A stretch of 64,000 bases of DNA from Angiostrongylus vasorum. Lineage: Eukaryota > Nematoda > Chromadorea > Rhabditida > Metastrongylidae. How positions within the stretch are numbered: the stretch's first letter is position 1; each line of letters begins with the position of its first letter. Under the pieces are notes generated by a model. The model had not been told where the DNA came from. It searched no databases and saw only the letters and a list, made by a program, of their open reading frames with translations. The DNA lies in NCBI GenBank assembly GCA_018806985.1, contig JADANN010000443.1, forward strand, positions 116,001 through 180,000. The letters run 5' to 3'. A program made the position numbers and the translations under genes. Below, in pieces: positions 1 to 13,041 of the stretch.

Positions 1-380
1 AGCCGTAACTTCTCGCACTCGCTCTTCAAGTGCTTTCCAGAAACGTGAGTTTATTAAAGCAGACTTGTTTCCTTAACTAATCCCAGTAAAAAAAGATAGC
101 AGTGTATTAAGTCATGATTTCTCAGTGGCCACTCATGCGGACCACTACGATTCAGCCATCTTCCATGGTAGTGGGCATTAGGGGTTTTTGACGAACAGCA
201 AATGCAATGTGCAGAGGAAACCGTGTACGAAAATCAGATATTCAATATTCTCCCAAGAACTGATAACTTTCTATTGCTGCATGTCAGATTGACTTTATTG
301 CACTATGAGCAAACGTTTTTTGAACAGTTTGCGCTACTCTAAGACCACTTAACTTGGAAGGGTGAGCGCTTGATGGAGCA
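1..380. other. Unassigned DNA
   Basis: I see no coding exon, RNA gene or recognised repeat in this stretch. Confidence 0.4.
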
Positions 381-580
381 TCAGTTGTAAGTCCGGTAGC
401 TATCCATTTTGCATGGCAGTTCCTGATTTTCCACATAAACCTGACCATCTTCGCAGTTGAACAGCGGATCTCCAAACTTCGTAACTTGCCTACACTTTTT
501 GCAGGATGATTCGCACACCAATGTGTATGGGGCTTCCAAGCTCCAAACAGATGTAATAATCGGTTTGAAAGACACAATAG
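381..580 (-). CDS. Possible terminal exon of a cysteine-containing protein (partial)
   Basis: The minus-strand frame ending at TGA 381 reads a cysteine-bearing, polar sequence (motifs CESSCKKC, DPLFNCEDG, ELPCKMDS) that looks translated, like nematode secreted Cys-rich proteins. A possible acceptor lies at about 536-545, and upstream of it the frame becomes hydrophobic and intron-like. No partner exon was found. The longer plus-strand ORF 457-840 overlaps it and looks less protein-like. Confidence 0.3.
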
Positions 581-839
581 ACACAACAAAATGGACTTTA
601 TTCCTATACATTAACAGACACGAAAAATTTATGAAAATACTACAATATGTAAACATCAACATCCTCGTAGAACACGATTATGTCCTGTTCTACGGAACCT
701 TGCTTGCATTCAATGGCTTTCTACTTCGAATCGTGAGCCATAGGAAACGATTGACTTTGACAAGTATCCTAAATTATACCCTCATCTTTCTAAAACAAGA
801 AGACTTCGCATTGTTTGCAAAAATCTGTGAATTCCACTG

Positions 840-2500
840 ATTTTTACTTTAAAAAAACAAAGTTTGTTACAAGCTGAGATACGTTTGTCCAAAGTTGAAA
901 AGCCAAGTTATTTCCGGGCAAGAATCAGTTCCAGGTATCATGGCGCCCGATGCATGTGCCCATTGGACAGAATAGGGAAGTTGATAGTTTCAAGAGTTAC
1001 CATCTGGAAAAAACCGTAAGGTAGGATGTGAGGTGAAGGAACTAGATCCTTGTTTTAATACTAACGAGGTATATTCTAGAGAAGGCTTTCCAGCCACAAC
1101 GATATATAGGATGCCCTCCTTCTTGAGCGGTTCTTATCATTTTTTCCTTTATGTCAGTCAAATTACCGGTCAATGAAGACGTCCGTAAGAGCGTTCTTTG
1201 TATACTTCTAAGTACGATAAAGATTTTCCAGGCCATCCAACACCCACACCAAATCTGTGTTATGTGTTAGTAAGGTATCCAATGATGACAAAAATTGCAG
1301 CAACATATTCTATGCGGTGAAATAAACGGTCAAAAAGAAATGCTTTATGGATGACTCGGCTTTGCAGTAGGTTAACGAAGCAGGATGTTTCTAAAAGCGC
1401 AGATTCTCAACCTTCTCAAGTTGCCCATTCGCTGAACGTTTTAGTGAAACAGTTATGGTGAAATCACGGTAACAGCGCGACCAACTGGCGCCAGAACCTA
1501 TTGTTCTCGTTTCGTAGTCCCCCAACCGTCGTTTTCTAAAGGGATACTCTTTTGAAAGAATCGAATCTGTTCAAAGTGATTCTCTGGTGAATACTCAAAG
1601 TTCCCACACCTAAATCTATGTAGTTGTTGAATATATTTGATGCCCAAGTTTTTTGTCCCACTCACTACGAGTTGGATCCAATTCTTACCGGCTCACCTCT
1701 CCCTCTGCAAACGACCTCTCCTTTTCTACGGTAAATTTTTCTTCGTGAAATGGTTTTTCTCTGTATTCTGATAATCTATATATCTTCTAAGTCTGTTCTA
1801 CCATGTACTGGGAACATTTAAAACCTTGTATGAGGTGAAGCGAAAATCTGACCCACTATAGAATTACAGTGCTGTCAGTGTCTGGTTGTCAGTCCCATGA
1901 TATTTATAAACTACATCGCGTTTCTATATGCACTCGTCCCATACGATAATCTCAACCCTTCCTAGTGGCTGCAAATGAAGTAACGGTCAATCAGTGATCA
2001 AAATTCACTTTTATATGTTTGACACGTAGAATACGACACTGGTTCTTTGATAACTCATGTAATTTTTTCAATAACCAAACTGCCTAAGGAGATGAAAATC
2101 TAGCAGACTTATAGAAATCGTCTTAAGGGTACGTAAAACTTTCTCAGAGTGTTAGTCTTAGTTGAAACTCAAGCCTTCGAGCAAACAAGCGCGCAGCTGC
2201 CAGCGTTAACGACTGGCTAAAAAGAGTGCGTTTATTCACTTAATTTAATACAAATACAACAATAAAATGCTATGTGCGACAAAATTAATGTCGAAAAGAA
2301 AAGAAGCCAATATCAACTCACGCCCTCCCAAATTGCCCCAATTACGAGTGGCACTCTACTCACACGAAGCCTTGTCCTCACTCATCTTAACTTTCTCTCC
2401 CACGAAGGATCAAGACCAAGGAAAGCACTGCGCTGCAGAACACAAGAAAAGAGAGGTTTTTTCTTCTGGGGTGATGTTTTTTCTACCCTACTAGCCAATA
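840..2500. other. Unassigned AT-rich DNA
   Basis: Only short ORFs lacking codon bias or splice support occur here. None of the repeat families found elsewhere in the window is recognisable. Confidence 0.4.
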
Positions 2501-2504
2501 CTGT

Positions 2505-2700
2505 GAAAATTGCCTGCGCCTCCCGTTTCGGTTAGGATTCGAGAACCCGAGATATGCACCGGAGTCGCGCCACGCGACGCCACCCACGCAGGGAGCTGCT
2601 CTGGCGCTCTGATCGATCATTCGGGTCCCAGTGCACTCTGCTCACGCTGCGCCGCTCCTTCCACTCACTTGGTCCGAATTTCTAAGCCCTACTAGTTGTA
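2505..2700. other. GC-rich block, unassigned
   Basis: This 200-bp stretch is far richer in G+C and CpG than its neighbours. It carries an open plus-strand frame (2510-2695, 61 aa) without homology that I recognise. It could be an exon, a promoter-type CpG cluster or an old repeat. Confidence 0.3.
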
Positions 2701-3947
2701 GAGTTCCGCCCCACATTTGATAAATTCATTATTCCAAGTGCATTATTTAGCATTAATTGCTCGGACAGGGTGTTTTTTTCTGCGAAAAGTTTGGAATTGC
2801 TAAGTCCAGGGCTAAAGCCAATTATTACCGCAGGTGTGGGAATTGCCACGGGTTCTCTTCGACTTGTTTATTCCCTCCATTCTTCGAAAACTCAATTTTC
2901 GCTGCTCGAATGGAAAGTTCTTAGGAATGCCAGTGCTCACGCTCTACTGTGTAACATTCACCAAAGAACTTCATTCTGTCGTGAATTCCTCTTTTCTTCT
3001 GCTCAGTGGCGCATTCAAATGTCCCTGCAGTGCTCATTTTCGTTTCAGGACTTCATTTCTATAATGGACAAGGATAATATTATTCAGTGAAGCTCTGAAT
3101 TTCATGACATAACTCAAAACTTCGGCTTTCCATAAACTTTGGCATTTACTGACATGGGTGCTGTTGATTCAATACTTCTCTTTGGAAACAAGTTAAAGCC
3201 TCTGATTCCTCATTAGAACCAACGGATCGAAGTTCTCTGTTTTGCTGTCTTCATTTTCTCGGGGCATCGATCCCTACGAAATTTATAACCTTATGTGCTC
3301 TGTCTGCAGACACACGCATGTGAATTCAACAGCCTTGCAAACTGCCGAGACTGTATTTAAAAAAAAGACCTAATTACTGCTAGTAAAAGTCTTTTAGTAT
3401 TTCAAAATGTCACCAATGAAGCCAGTTCAGTCTGTGACCTCACTTCGAACAAGTAATCTCTTTCTAACCCCCAAAACAGTGTTCTTAGTCTATTTGCGTG
3501 CTATTTTTAATTCTGTATGCGACCGTATGAGTCATATGCGGCTCGTATTAAGGTAGAACTAATACGCGCTTTCAGTTATTAACGAACGTCTCTCTGACGA
3601 TGGTGGACTTAATTAACTGCAATAAAGACTTTTAGAATCTGCTGATTTTCGTCTACAAAATAGAATTTCTGCTGTTGTCCTAAAATTATGTTTTAATTTT
3701 CTAGGACCCACCAGACTTTTTTGGTTTTCTCTGAGGCTCGTATTTCGAAAAGAAGGCAAGTGAACAAACGAGATTTTTGTCATCCTCTTGGATGGTTGTG
3801 CTCTCCAGTGTGCCGTTTTTGCTTGCGGATGCTGTACTTGCGTTAGGAATTTCATAAGTCTTGGTTCCACTTCCATCCTTTCCTTCTGAAAATTGGGATT
3901 CAGGCCGGATTTGGAATTGGAATGATGTTAAAGCTAAAAAAGCTTTA
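2700..3947. other. Unassigned DNA
   Basis: The minus-strand frame 3613-3876 (87 aa, basic) is open, but no splice signals or family motifs support it. Nothing else is recognised. Confidence 0.35.
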
Positions 3948-4206
3948 AAAGCTCTTGGCGTCGATCAATCCCCTGAGGGATGCGCCATGCATTCGACTTC
4001 ATTAAGCATCGTTGGAGGCGGGTGAATGTATATCTGGCCTTTACAATGACTCGCGGTGGCCTAACGATATATCGAGCCAGTGCTGCTATCCTCCCAGACA
4101 AGTGTAATATCAATATGCGGGCCTCGGAGGGATGGAAAGCTTGGTGAGCTTTAAATGTGGGGATCGATCCCATGTGTGTGCCGCAGGGCGCTTCCGACAA
4201 CTTCGC
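3948..4206 (-). mobile_element. tRNA-derived SINE-like element, family A
   Basis: Near full-length reverse copy: 3' body first on the plus strand (GCTCTTGGCGTCGATCAATC), then the tRNA-like head with the inverted B-box equivalent ATCGATCCCATG near 4170. About 75-85 percent similar by eye to the other copies. Confidence 0.85.
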
Positions 4207-6555
4207 TCGGAATGATATTATATAATAAAAATTTATTACATCCTTAAGGCGATGGGGCAAAAGCTCTTCCGGAAGTCTGTAAAGTTCTGAACTCTCAGAC
4301 ACGGTGATTGTCAAGAATATCGCCACTTATCGAAAAAATCCGCAGTTATGAATCTATTAAAAAGTGATCTGTTTTAGGTGCGTATTTTATATAATGCGTT
4401 TAATGTCATGTTAACAAATAGTTGACTTTTCAAAAACAACCGACAGAAGGACAAGGCCTATCGATTGGTTAACATTTTTCCTTGTGTGGTGAGATAATAA
4501 TCACTTGAGTATTTATCCTTTTTGATGAGGAAGGGGTTGCTAATCATCAGACTGAGCTCCTGTGTCTATGCATACTGTTCATCGCTCTTGGTCCAGTACT
4601 CAAATTCCACTTGCTGCAAACCAAAGCGGGCCCCAGCATCGCATCTAATTTAACTAATTCTCTTTGTGATAAGATAGTCAGTCTTACTGGACATTGAACA
4701 TCGACAGTCATCAAATAAGTATACGTAGTGGACATACCTCATGCACGAGTTATATTTTCATTCCAGTTCATGTAACCACTTGATCATTGCTCTGAAGAAA
4801 GAGGTACCGCCGAAACATTTAAAAGTTGTATGACAGCCTCGTGTGAGCTCATCAGTAGACCAGGATATTAGTTATGTATGGGATATGTAAATTGTGATTA
4901 TTTGACTTTTTGGTGTGGTATTTCATATGGATATAGCTTTTTTACCCTGCTATCTCTCTTCCGACCAGTTTCGCAGCCGTAGTTGGTAAGGGTCACAGTG
5001 AATGATGCAATCACTAGCGCTGTCGAACGAATCCGGTCTTTCATTCGTCTTTTCCTATGTCGTCGATCCCATAAAACGAGGCTGTAAATATTTGTCCTTG
5101 TGTGGGCTGGAGAGAGTGTGGTCTCAGTCCCTTCTCTCCCATATTTGCATTCTCCGATAGTCCGTCGAGCTGATCTCATTAGAATGCCAGTATACTGACG
5201 ACGTGTACGATTTCATCGGTATACGTTTTTCATCTAGTCATTTTGCCAGATATTTATCCATTTTTTTCAACTTTCTTAACATACGACAAGTTCTGTGTTT
5301 GTTTCATCCAGAAGGTCAGCAGCATTTACGATTTCTCGGTTGCATGCGTGCGCAGGCGGAATGGACCATATGCATTGAGATTTCGATGTATATTTTTCTT
5401 ACTGTCAATTTCATTAGAAAACTTTGATTATGTACTTTTCCTACTCAGTCAACGGCTTATCGAACACGGATGTTGCATCTGATTTGGTATATGAAGCGCT
5501 ATCCTCTACACTTTATAAGTCGTGGGAAAACCTTTTTCCAAGGGAGTTTTTCAATGCGCAATTCGCAAAGCGAAAAATTGGGTGTTTCTCAGGTATGGGT
5601 TTGAAAAAGGCAATTTAACATCCACACAATCGGCATTCGAATTCTATGAAGAAAGAGCGAAGTGGTGGTTCATCGTATTCACTCACTACGTTCCAGTCGA
5701 GGCCACTCACTGGGAATCCGTTAGTAGGAAGTGCTCGTGTTTCGAAACCATCCATGACATCTGTGACTCACGTCCTCAGTGATAGTCAGCCTTCTCTGTC
5801 TCATTCCATGAATCAGTCATATTCGTTTAGGTGGCGACGTGATTCTATTTCTATCCATCCTTTCCTCTTACGCAGATAGCCTAATCATTGTTGGTCAGAA
5901 ATGAGTCATGTTCGGGGCCGTTTGTAATCCCTAGAGATAGTCGATTTTTCCACATCTATGTTTGCAAAATCAAGACTGAATGTGTTATTTCGAGCACCGC
6001 TAGTGGTTTTCTGGTCTTATTAGTGCGCAAAGTGAGTTCGTTCTCTTTCGTAGACATTCTACGGCCAACTGGTCAACCATGAAAGAGTGAAAGGTTCCTG
6101 TTTACTGAGGGATGTTTGCGACTGTGTACACTTTTTCCTTCTTGTTTTTCTTAATAGATAAGTACATTGTATAAGTCTCTGAAGTTATTCACTAAGCATC
6201 TGAGATACACCGAGTATTGCGAATTCGTAATTCCTTTCTGTATCATCGTTTCCTTAAATGTTGCATTTCGGTTATATGCGGCATTCGAACTGCTGTCAAT
6301 CATTTATCAGTACTTGGACTCACATGGAAACAACCTTCACAGATACTGAAGTCCTTCGGAACAGTTTCTAACTGATTGGTATATTGCTGAGTGGACAAAA
6401 TTTTTTTATTTTTTCGCTGCATTCCAAACACAGCCGTACAGAGTGTTCCAAGCCAGCACCACCGGCAGTGTCCAACCTTGGTGGTTCGTGGGAAGCCTCA
6501 TCTCTTGACAACTTTGAGGACTGGGGCAATTTTTGACACTGCCTTCGGACGCTCA
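4207..6555. other. Unassigned DNA with a decayed PLE motif at 4785-4825 (+)
   Basis: At 4785 the sequence CTCTGAAGAAAGAGGTACCG followed by CCGAAACATT resembles the hammerhead-like motif of the Penelope-type repeats, but its core is altered. The minus-strand frame 4898-5179 (93 aa, Arg-rich) looks moderately protein-like and could be a retroelement relic; I cannot assign it. The rest shows nothing recognisable. Confidence 0.35.
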
Positions 6556-6559
6556 ACGA

Positions 6560-6670
6560 GTCCCTTTAGCAAGCAGAACCCACTGGGCTACTCTTGCCCG
6601 CGACGGGGAAAAATGGAAGATTTACTGGCTCTCGCTCGAGTCACTCTGCCATCAACGGGACGACAAGTGA
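6560..6670 (+). pseudogene. 3' end of an RTE-like retrotransposon ORF (fragment)
   Basis: The frame ending at TGA 6668 reads SRTHWATLARDGEKW and is nearly identical to the C-terminus of the reverse transcriptase pseudogene at 57024-58460 (SRTHWATLARDREKW). Only the last 35-40 codons are present, the usual 5'-truncated insertion of a non-LTR element. Confidence 0.75.
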
Positions 6671-6674
6671 TACA

Positions 6675-7945
6675 GGTGAAGCGGTACCTTCGGACGGAAT
6701 TTAGGATGAGTCGGAGTGCAAAAGTCCTCAGTTTGGGTAGGTATACCGAAGTATGAAGTCACTGCTTTACTCTGAAAGGTTGCTGAAAGGGTGAACGCCA
6801 AATTTCAGTTTCTTTCCGTGGAACGAAAAGTACGTCGTTCTTTTTTATGGAGTGGTCTTCTCTACGAATAAGCAAAAAATATTTGGGTGTGAAGAATTCT
6901 TTACTGTGCAAATTCATTTTGTCTTAAAATCCCCGGTCGTACCCTACTGATGGTAATCCTAGTTTTACAAGTGTTTGCAAGATTTTGAACGATCAGATTG
7001 TGAAATGGTTCCTTTCCCCTTCAATCTTGATGAACAGAAAATCCTTGTAGTTCACGAAAAAAATCATAACAAGTTTCAAGATTCTGTACTGGGCTCCAGT
7101 TAACTTTTTTAAACGTTAGCTAACTCTGTACTTTTAAGGACACCCATTATAATGAATAACATCGCTTCTTCTCCCTCAACGTCTTATGTTTATTTCCCTC
7201 ATATAAGACCCTGTTGTGTTTGCCTTGCTGTGCTCAATATGGCCCATCGTATTTCTTCCTTCAGCAATTTATATGAATTAGATTCCATTGGGTTTTCTGC
7301 TTTCGAATCCCGACCCGTACGACTAATGCAAGGTGATTTCGTTGTACTCAACAAAGCATTCCGAAGTGAGCTCGTTTAAATCTTCTCATTTGTGATTCTA
7401 TTCCAGAAATGTAATAGAGAAAAGCGCACAAGTGTCTCGGCTTTTTTCTGTCCCTTTACTGGCTTCATCGTTGTGAGCTGATTTCCCTTCTGCAGGTTTT
7501 TGTTGTCTGCCGAGCCAGTTCCTTCCGTCCTTTCATCGAATGCCATGCCTTCCCGTAAATCACTCCCGAGTTGCCCAACACCCCACTCCAGCGCTCCACT
7601 TGGGCATCAACTATTGTTCATGTACTTTGCTGTCTGCCATTTAGTATCGTGTCGATTTCTTTAAAATTCCGCTCAGACGGACGACGCAAAGAACTTGCGT
7701 TCATTTCGATCACCCCAAATTCTCTGTCCTATCCAGCTTTTCTAACGGTGGTAGTGTAAGCACAAGGATGCTGAGATATTTTACATTTTACAGAAAATTA
7801 TAAATTGTGGACTTTATTGTAAAAAACTAGAACGAAATAAGTTAATTAAGTAAAAATAATAAGAGTTAGTAAACGAATTATTGATTTACAAAGATTGTTT
7901 TAGAAAGGCATTATCTGGTATTTTATAAGAACGTAGCTGTGAGAA
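6675..7945. other. Unassigned DNA
   Basis: Several short open frames exist (7152-7379, 7571-7759), but none has splice support or a recognisable domain. Confidence 0.35.
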
Positions 7946-7949
7946 AAGG

Positions 7950-8110
7950 TAAAGCAGATGTCGCAGTTGGTGTGGTGGATAGCCCGTGGAACCCCGGCAA
8001 CGGTAATCTCGGGTTCGAAGCCTGACCGAGGTTGCGAGTTTTGTTTGTATCTCATCATTCTAGTGATCGTAACGCACATCATACCTTGCAATGAGAAAAG
8101 TGCAGGCATT
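7950..8110 (-). repeat. Half copy of tRNA-like/foldback repeat, family C
   Basis: It has a B-box-like GGGTTCGAAGCC at about 8010, followed by the family-C terminal region (ATCTCATCATTCTAGTGATC, then GCACATCATACC). This corresponds to the better conserved copies at 43205 and 55130. Confidence 0.5.
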
Positions 8111-9204
8111 AACTTAAACTGAAAACAGCGTTATATGGTTTTCTCGACTGTTTTCCTTTCCGTGGACATCAGAAAACTAGTTTGATGAAGGTGCTTATCC
8201 CTCGTGACTGACTCTCGTCGCTCATCTGCTCATTTCCTCACGCTCTTTTATTAATGTTATCATAGTCTTGTACAGGATGAACTATAATGTTCTACCTTGT
8301 TTCATTGATAAACTGACAACTAATGTTGTATATTTGAAGTCTAGAAGACTTTTTTCATTACTCCCACTGGTCTCGGTGCGATCACATATTTTGTCCTTAC
8401 TTTTGTAATTTACCAATCTTTATGGTCTTATTGATTCTTCTTCACTTAATCAATCAACGTGTTTTTCTTACCGTTCGTTTCAATGAATGCGACAACTCAG
8501 TAGATAACTCGGATACTGGAATGTAGTCTCAGATCTATCAACAGTGTAAACAACCCCGGATCACGGTCACAGCTCAGTTCTCGTCGGTGTAGCTAAGTCT
8601 CTAACATTGTCTATATAGTTATACACTGTTACAAGTATAAAACCTTCTGTAAAGTACAGAATTTGTCACACTAAGTTGGTGTTTTGATCGAACCCATTGG
8701 TCCTGATGCAGTCACATGCTCTCATTAGTCCTGACATACCTACCACATGTTCTTCCACACATTTCATCGTAGTGGAAACGGTAGGACGAGAGACCAAGAA
8801 TTTCTGGAATTCCTTCCTCCTCCCTTAACTCCTTAATCTTACTTTTTCTGCGAGATTGGCGAATCAAAAAAATGTTCTTTATGTTTGAACGCAAATTTTG
8901 ATAATATTTAAAGGCCTTATGTAAAGCAGTTCTCGAATCGTTAACCTTAGGTTGCCTGTAACCTTAATGTTGGTTGGATTTGTCGTTAACTGTTCGCTGC
9001 TTGTTCAAGAAAATTGCTGGCATTGTGCACCTCAGTTCCTTGCTCGGTCCCGATGTTTATTTCGCAATTTATTAGGTTTTTTAAACTACCTCATTACATT
9101 CATTTGTCCCATATTTTTATATCAATGGTAATGTTGGTTAACAAGAACAAGATACGGTACACAGACGTATTTCGTCATGTTTTCAAAAGTTTTGACAAAG
9201 TCGA
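8111..9204. other. Unassigned DNA
   Basis: I see no feature I can support; the ORF at 8712-8894 on the minus strand is short and unsupported. Confidence 0.35.
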
Positions 9205-9425
9205 TATGAACTTATCACGTGATGATGTTGAGATGTTTGCAAAACTCCGGAGCGCAGGTGTCTGCGGTGGGGAACGAACAGCGCTACAACCCTTTCCGAC
9301 AGATAACGCGTTCACCACCACACCATACGGGTCCGTCGTTCCGCCTTTCTCAGCTAGTTTCTATGGACCAGTGCCATCAGTAATCACCCATCAACGGGAT
9401 TTGAGCAGTAGACTTAGATTATGCA
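9205..9425 (+). repeat. Foldback-type repeat, family C, single arm
   Basis: It shares with 13545, 13870, 50510 and 55490 the string GTTGAGATGTTTGCAAAACT, a GGTGTCTGCGGTGGGGAACG segment, CGCGTTCACCACCACACCAT and the end AATCACCCATCAACGGGATT. The opposing arm is missing. Confidence 0.75.
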
Positions 9426-9429
9426 AGTT

Positions 9430-11000
9430 CTGACTACTGAAAGCTATCACCGATACAAGCGTTGAGGCTTCAGTTCTCACGCTGCCGTGGATTGGTGCGC
9501 CCGTTGACGAACGTCCTAATGATCTTTATTACAACCAGTAATCATAGTTTACACATTCTTCCCTTCTGTTGACTATTTGCACAGCTGAGAAAAAGCCATA
9601 TTCACGAATTGAATGTCGGATTACGAAACGACGTGTACAAGTCAGAGAACTGTAGTAGTTAGGGATTTGTGAACTAGTGAGAGGGAGAAACGATCTGATG
9701 TGGTCGACAGCATGCATCCAATGAGTCTTGCGATTGCACTCGTTGCATCGAACACTTATTAACTGCATAAAGTGGTATTCTTTCATTGAGGGATCCTGAT
9801 ATGATTAAGGATCATGGTATGATCTTGGAAATGTGAGAAGCACACCGAACATTACTTTTGGTCTGGAAAAACCTCAGTAAGACAGCAATTTTAAAAAAAC
9901 AGCATGGAAGCACAGAATCTTCACCTGCGGTCTCATTCGATAGTTCAGTTTTTGTCCCAGACCCTTATGGTCTCAGTTGACTGTTCAGTCGCGGTCCAGA
10001 CTTTCATGGGTTTTTGTTGATTGGTAGCAGCGAAGCCCTATGTGGACTGTGTTTTCCGTCTCTCATGATGTTCAAAGTGTATTATTGGAATGCCGCTTAT
10101 CAGTTGCATCCCTTGAACAACAACGAAATCTATTAGGCTACAATCGATTTTTGGAGACCAAATAATCCACAACCAATCAGATCAATTACGCCTCTGGCCA
10201 TTTCCCTCTGGGTTATTCATTGGGTTAAATGGGAAGACTTGAAAAATGAGTGGATTATTTGGCAATCCATAATAATTCGGCTTCAGACGGACAATCTCTG
10301 TGAGTGTCCCGGAATGAGTCCCGATAGGCTGCCGTACGGAGACGCGTCAACTGAATCCACACCGTGATCGGCGTAGAGTGTGCTCTGTGGCCGACCCTTC
10401 GTCTCTCACAACGTCGTACTTCATACCTACTCTAGCAACTTGCATTTTACTCATTAAAGAAACTTCTCTTCCTCATCGTGACTTATTGTTTTTGCTGATC
10501 GATTGAGCTTTGAGCTCTTTTAGTAACACGCGCCGTCCAGTGTGGCTCTGCGAATGGAACATAAACAATGTTTCGTCGCCTGCAGACTTTCTGGTTCTTT
10601 GATAATAGGAAATCAGTTTCTCAATAACTAATGTACTTTAGGGGTTGTGAACATGCCAGGGTTGTAGGGGAGGTTTTGCTCTGCCGTTTTGTGGGGGATG
10701 AATGGTGTACACGCTACTATTTCTGTGTGTTACTATGGTCCACTAAGCAACTACACTGTTGTCGGAACTTGGAAGTACCTTTCAGCCTATGTTGAATCTT
10801 TCTTGGTGGCGGTTCTATGTTTGCACGTGCCATACAGTGGAAACAGTGATTAACATGGAATGGTAGTTAGTTGTTCGTTAAATTATGAGCCAATGAACTT
10901 TTTTCAAGGAAAGTGTTTTTGTAAATCATTGGGTGTAGACAATGGCATTTATGGTCTCACCCGAACTATCTCTATCTGCTTTTGATTATCTACCGAATGA
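9430..11000. other. Unassigned DNA with a 13-bp inverted repeat at 10158/10250
   Basis: Perfect inverted 13-mers CCAAATAATCCAC (10158-10170) and GTGGATTATTTGG (10250-10262) enclose 79 bp. No target duplication is seen. Otherwise no coding exon or known repeat is evident. Confidence 0.4.
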
Positions 11001-11002
11001 AG

Positions 11003-11290
11003 GACGCGTTTAGCACAGTGGTCGGAGTAGCCCTGCGATACACATGGGATCGATCATGGCGCCCCAGGCCCACCAAGCCCTCCATCCCTTCGGATTCGGT
11101 TAATTGATACCAGACCTGTCTGGCAGGACAACAGCGTTGGCTCGATACGTCGATGGGCCACTTCGAGTCATTGCAAAGGCCAGATATGCATTCCATCACC
11201 TCTAAACGATGCTTTATGAAGTCGAATGCATTGCGCATCCCTCAGGGATTAATCAACGCCGAGAGCTTTATCCGCTTTATCCTTTATGGA
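11003..11290 (+). mobile_element. tRNA-derived SINE-like element, family A
   Basis: Forward copy: A-box-like TTAGCACAGTGGTCGG, B-box region GGATCGATC, body with CATTCCATCACCTCTAAACG and the tail GAGAGCTTTATCCGCTTTAT. The tail extends into the TTATCC-type repeat that ends this family. Confidence 0.85.
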
Positions 11291-11655
11291 ATGAATATGC
11301 TTAGTGTGATGAGAAGTTTCTGGAACGTACCAAACTTAAAGTAAACACTGCAGTGGCCAAAGCGGGTGTATGGTTCAAATACAGTACGATTGCTGTTGTA
11401 TGATTGTTGACAGTCGTATTCCGTCTCTTTGTTTGGAAGTAGAGTGAATGTTGCAATTTGATCAGAGCTCTTAGTATTTCAGTCTACATGCACTGACTTA
11501 AAATTTTCTGACTCATTTTTAGATCATCTAAGTCCTGTCTATTTCGGGGATTCTAAATAGTTTGTAAATCTATGAATCCTACATTTAGTAAATTCTGCCG
11601 TTTTAGGTAGTACGTCGTCCTTCAAGGAAAAGTATTCCTTTGTTTTTTAAAATGA

Positions 11656-11960
11656 ACGACGGGGCACGTGTTGCGCAGTGGTCAGAGGTGGTGACTCGCG
11701 ATATACGCCGGATCGGCTGCTGGTTTGATCCCGCTCGCCGTGCTCATCAAGCTTTCCATCGCTCCGGGGTTGGCAGGTTGGTACCAGACCTTTCTGGAAG
11801 GATAGCAGCACTTACTGGATACATCGGCAGGCCACCGTGAGCCATCGTATAGGCCAGACATGCATTCAGTCACCTCTAACGATGCTTGATGAAATAGAGT
11901 GCATGGCGCATCTTTCAGCGACTCATCGACACGAAACGTTTTGTCCTTTAAAGCAGACGG
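11656..11960 (+). mobile_element. tRNA-derived SINE-like element, family A
   Basis: Forward copy beginning GTGTTGCGCAGTGGTCAGAG (A box) with a good B box CTGGTTTGATCCC. The body ends near the GACTCATCGACACGAAACG equivalent of the usual GATTGATCAACGCC. The 3' tail is diverged. Confidence 0.85.
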
Positions 11961-13041
11961 AGCGAAAACTTCGTGGCATGTACTGTGGTGCAGCACGTCC
12001 GGTTGACCCCTTACATGTCTAGTCCTTCATTGTCCTCGATATGGGCGGCCGATTTCGGCCCACGCGCCGCCCCTACCCCTTAACTGAGGTGTATCGATCG
12101 CCTGTATCGGTTTCCCTGGCCGGTCGTTCATTTCCACGCTAGGATTCCTTCCACTTAGTTTGATGCTCTCTCATACTTAGGCCGTACCATTTTGGAATCA
12201 GTTTGTGAAATTTCCGTCCACTACATTGGTATATTTGTTTTGCTGGACAATGTAAATCATGAACATGGAAAATGAAGACGTCGGGGCAGATTAAACCCGT
12301 CCATGAACGTTTGAAATCTGGAGTTCATATCACAAAGAGATTCCTCTCCAGTTTGGAGAAATCGTGGAGTGGTGCAATGTCCTGGTGCCGCTCAGGGCTG
12401 CGTCAGAGGTGCGATCAGACCTAATGCAGGGAGGGGTTTAGAACAGTTGGTTGTAGGGTCATTGTTCATGATTGTTCTACAATGTCTTTTCTTTCCCCCA
12501 TATATTGACTTCGCATCGAGCATGGATTTTTTAGCTTTTGGACTGCGCTTTGCAGCGAGTTCATCAATCATGGCCCGTGTCGATTTTAATAAGTGTTTTA
12601 CTTTCTCTTCGTTCCCTTCCGACATTGCTGATGTCGTTCGGTGTTCCGAGGTCTGCTCTCACCTTTCCTACCACTGTTTCTTTCCAAACAGGCCGAACTC
12701 TGTGATGTCCTGATTTCATGCCCCACTGATAATCAGACTTGCTGTGCTCTTTCGAATCATTTGAAGATTTTCTGCCTCACTGGATGGCTGCGTCCTCCCA
12801 GAATGGCCCTCGCAGACAGCCGATGAACAGTCGGCGAACATTCGAGGTGTCCATTCGGCTGACTGGTTTCCGTTCGTTTCTTCGGTGTCTTGGTTTGTCG
12901 TGACACTATTGAATTCGGCCTTTTCATAAATTCTCTGTCATTTGCGCGTTGTTTTTCCTACCACGTGCGCTTCGAAGTGATCACATCGTTCATCCATGCG
13001 GATGGTCCAATGCGTGAATGCACTTATGCACTTCATTGCAG
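11961..13041. other. Unassigned DNA upstream of the LAPTM-like gene, with a Lys-rich ORF at 12392-12625 (-)
   Basis: A GC-rich patch lies at 12040-12130. The minus-strand frame 12392-12625 (77 aa) begins MSEGNEEKVKHLLKS and is charged and plausible as protein, but it lacks splice or family support; an overlapping plus-strand ORF (12369-12713) argues for caution. The 5' regulatory region of the LAPTM-like gene must lie here or further left. Confidence 0.3.

Noticed and set aside
457..840. 127-codon plus-strand ORF
   Set aside because: Hydrophobic, low-complexity composition without splice or family evidence; the overlapping minus-strand cysteine-rich frame looks better.
11008..11060. tRNA gene in the heads of family-A copies
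   Set aside because: A and B boxes are present, but the cloverleaf stems do not close and each is fused to the SINE body; no stand-alone tRNA is supported.
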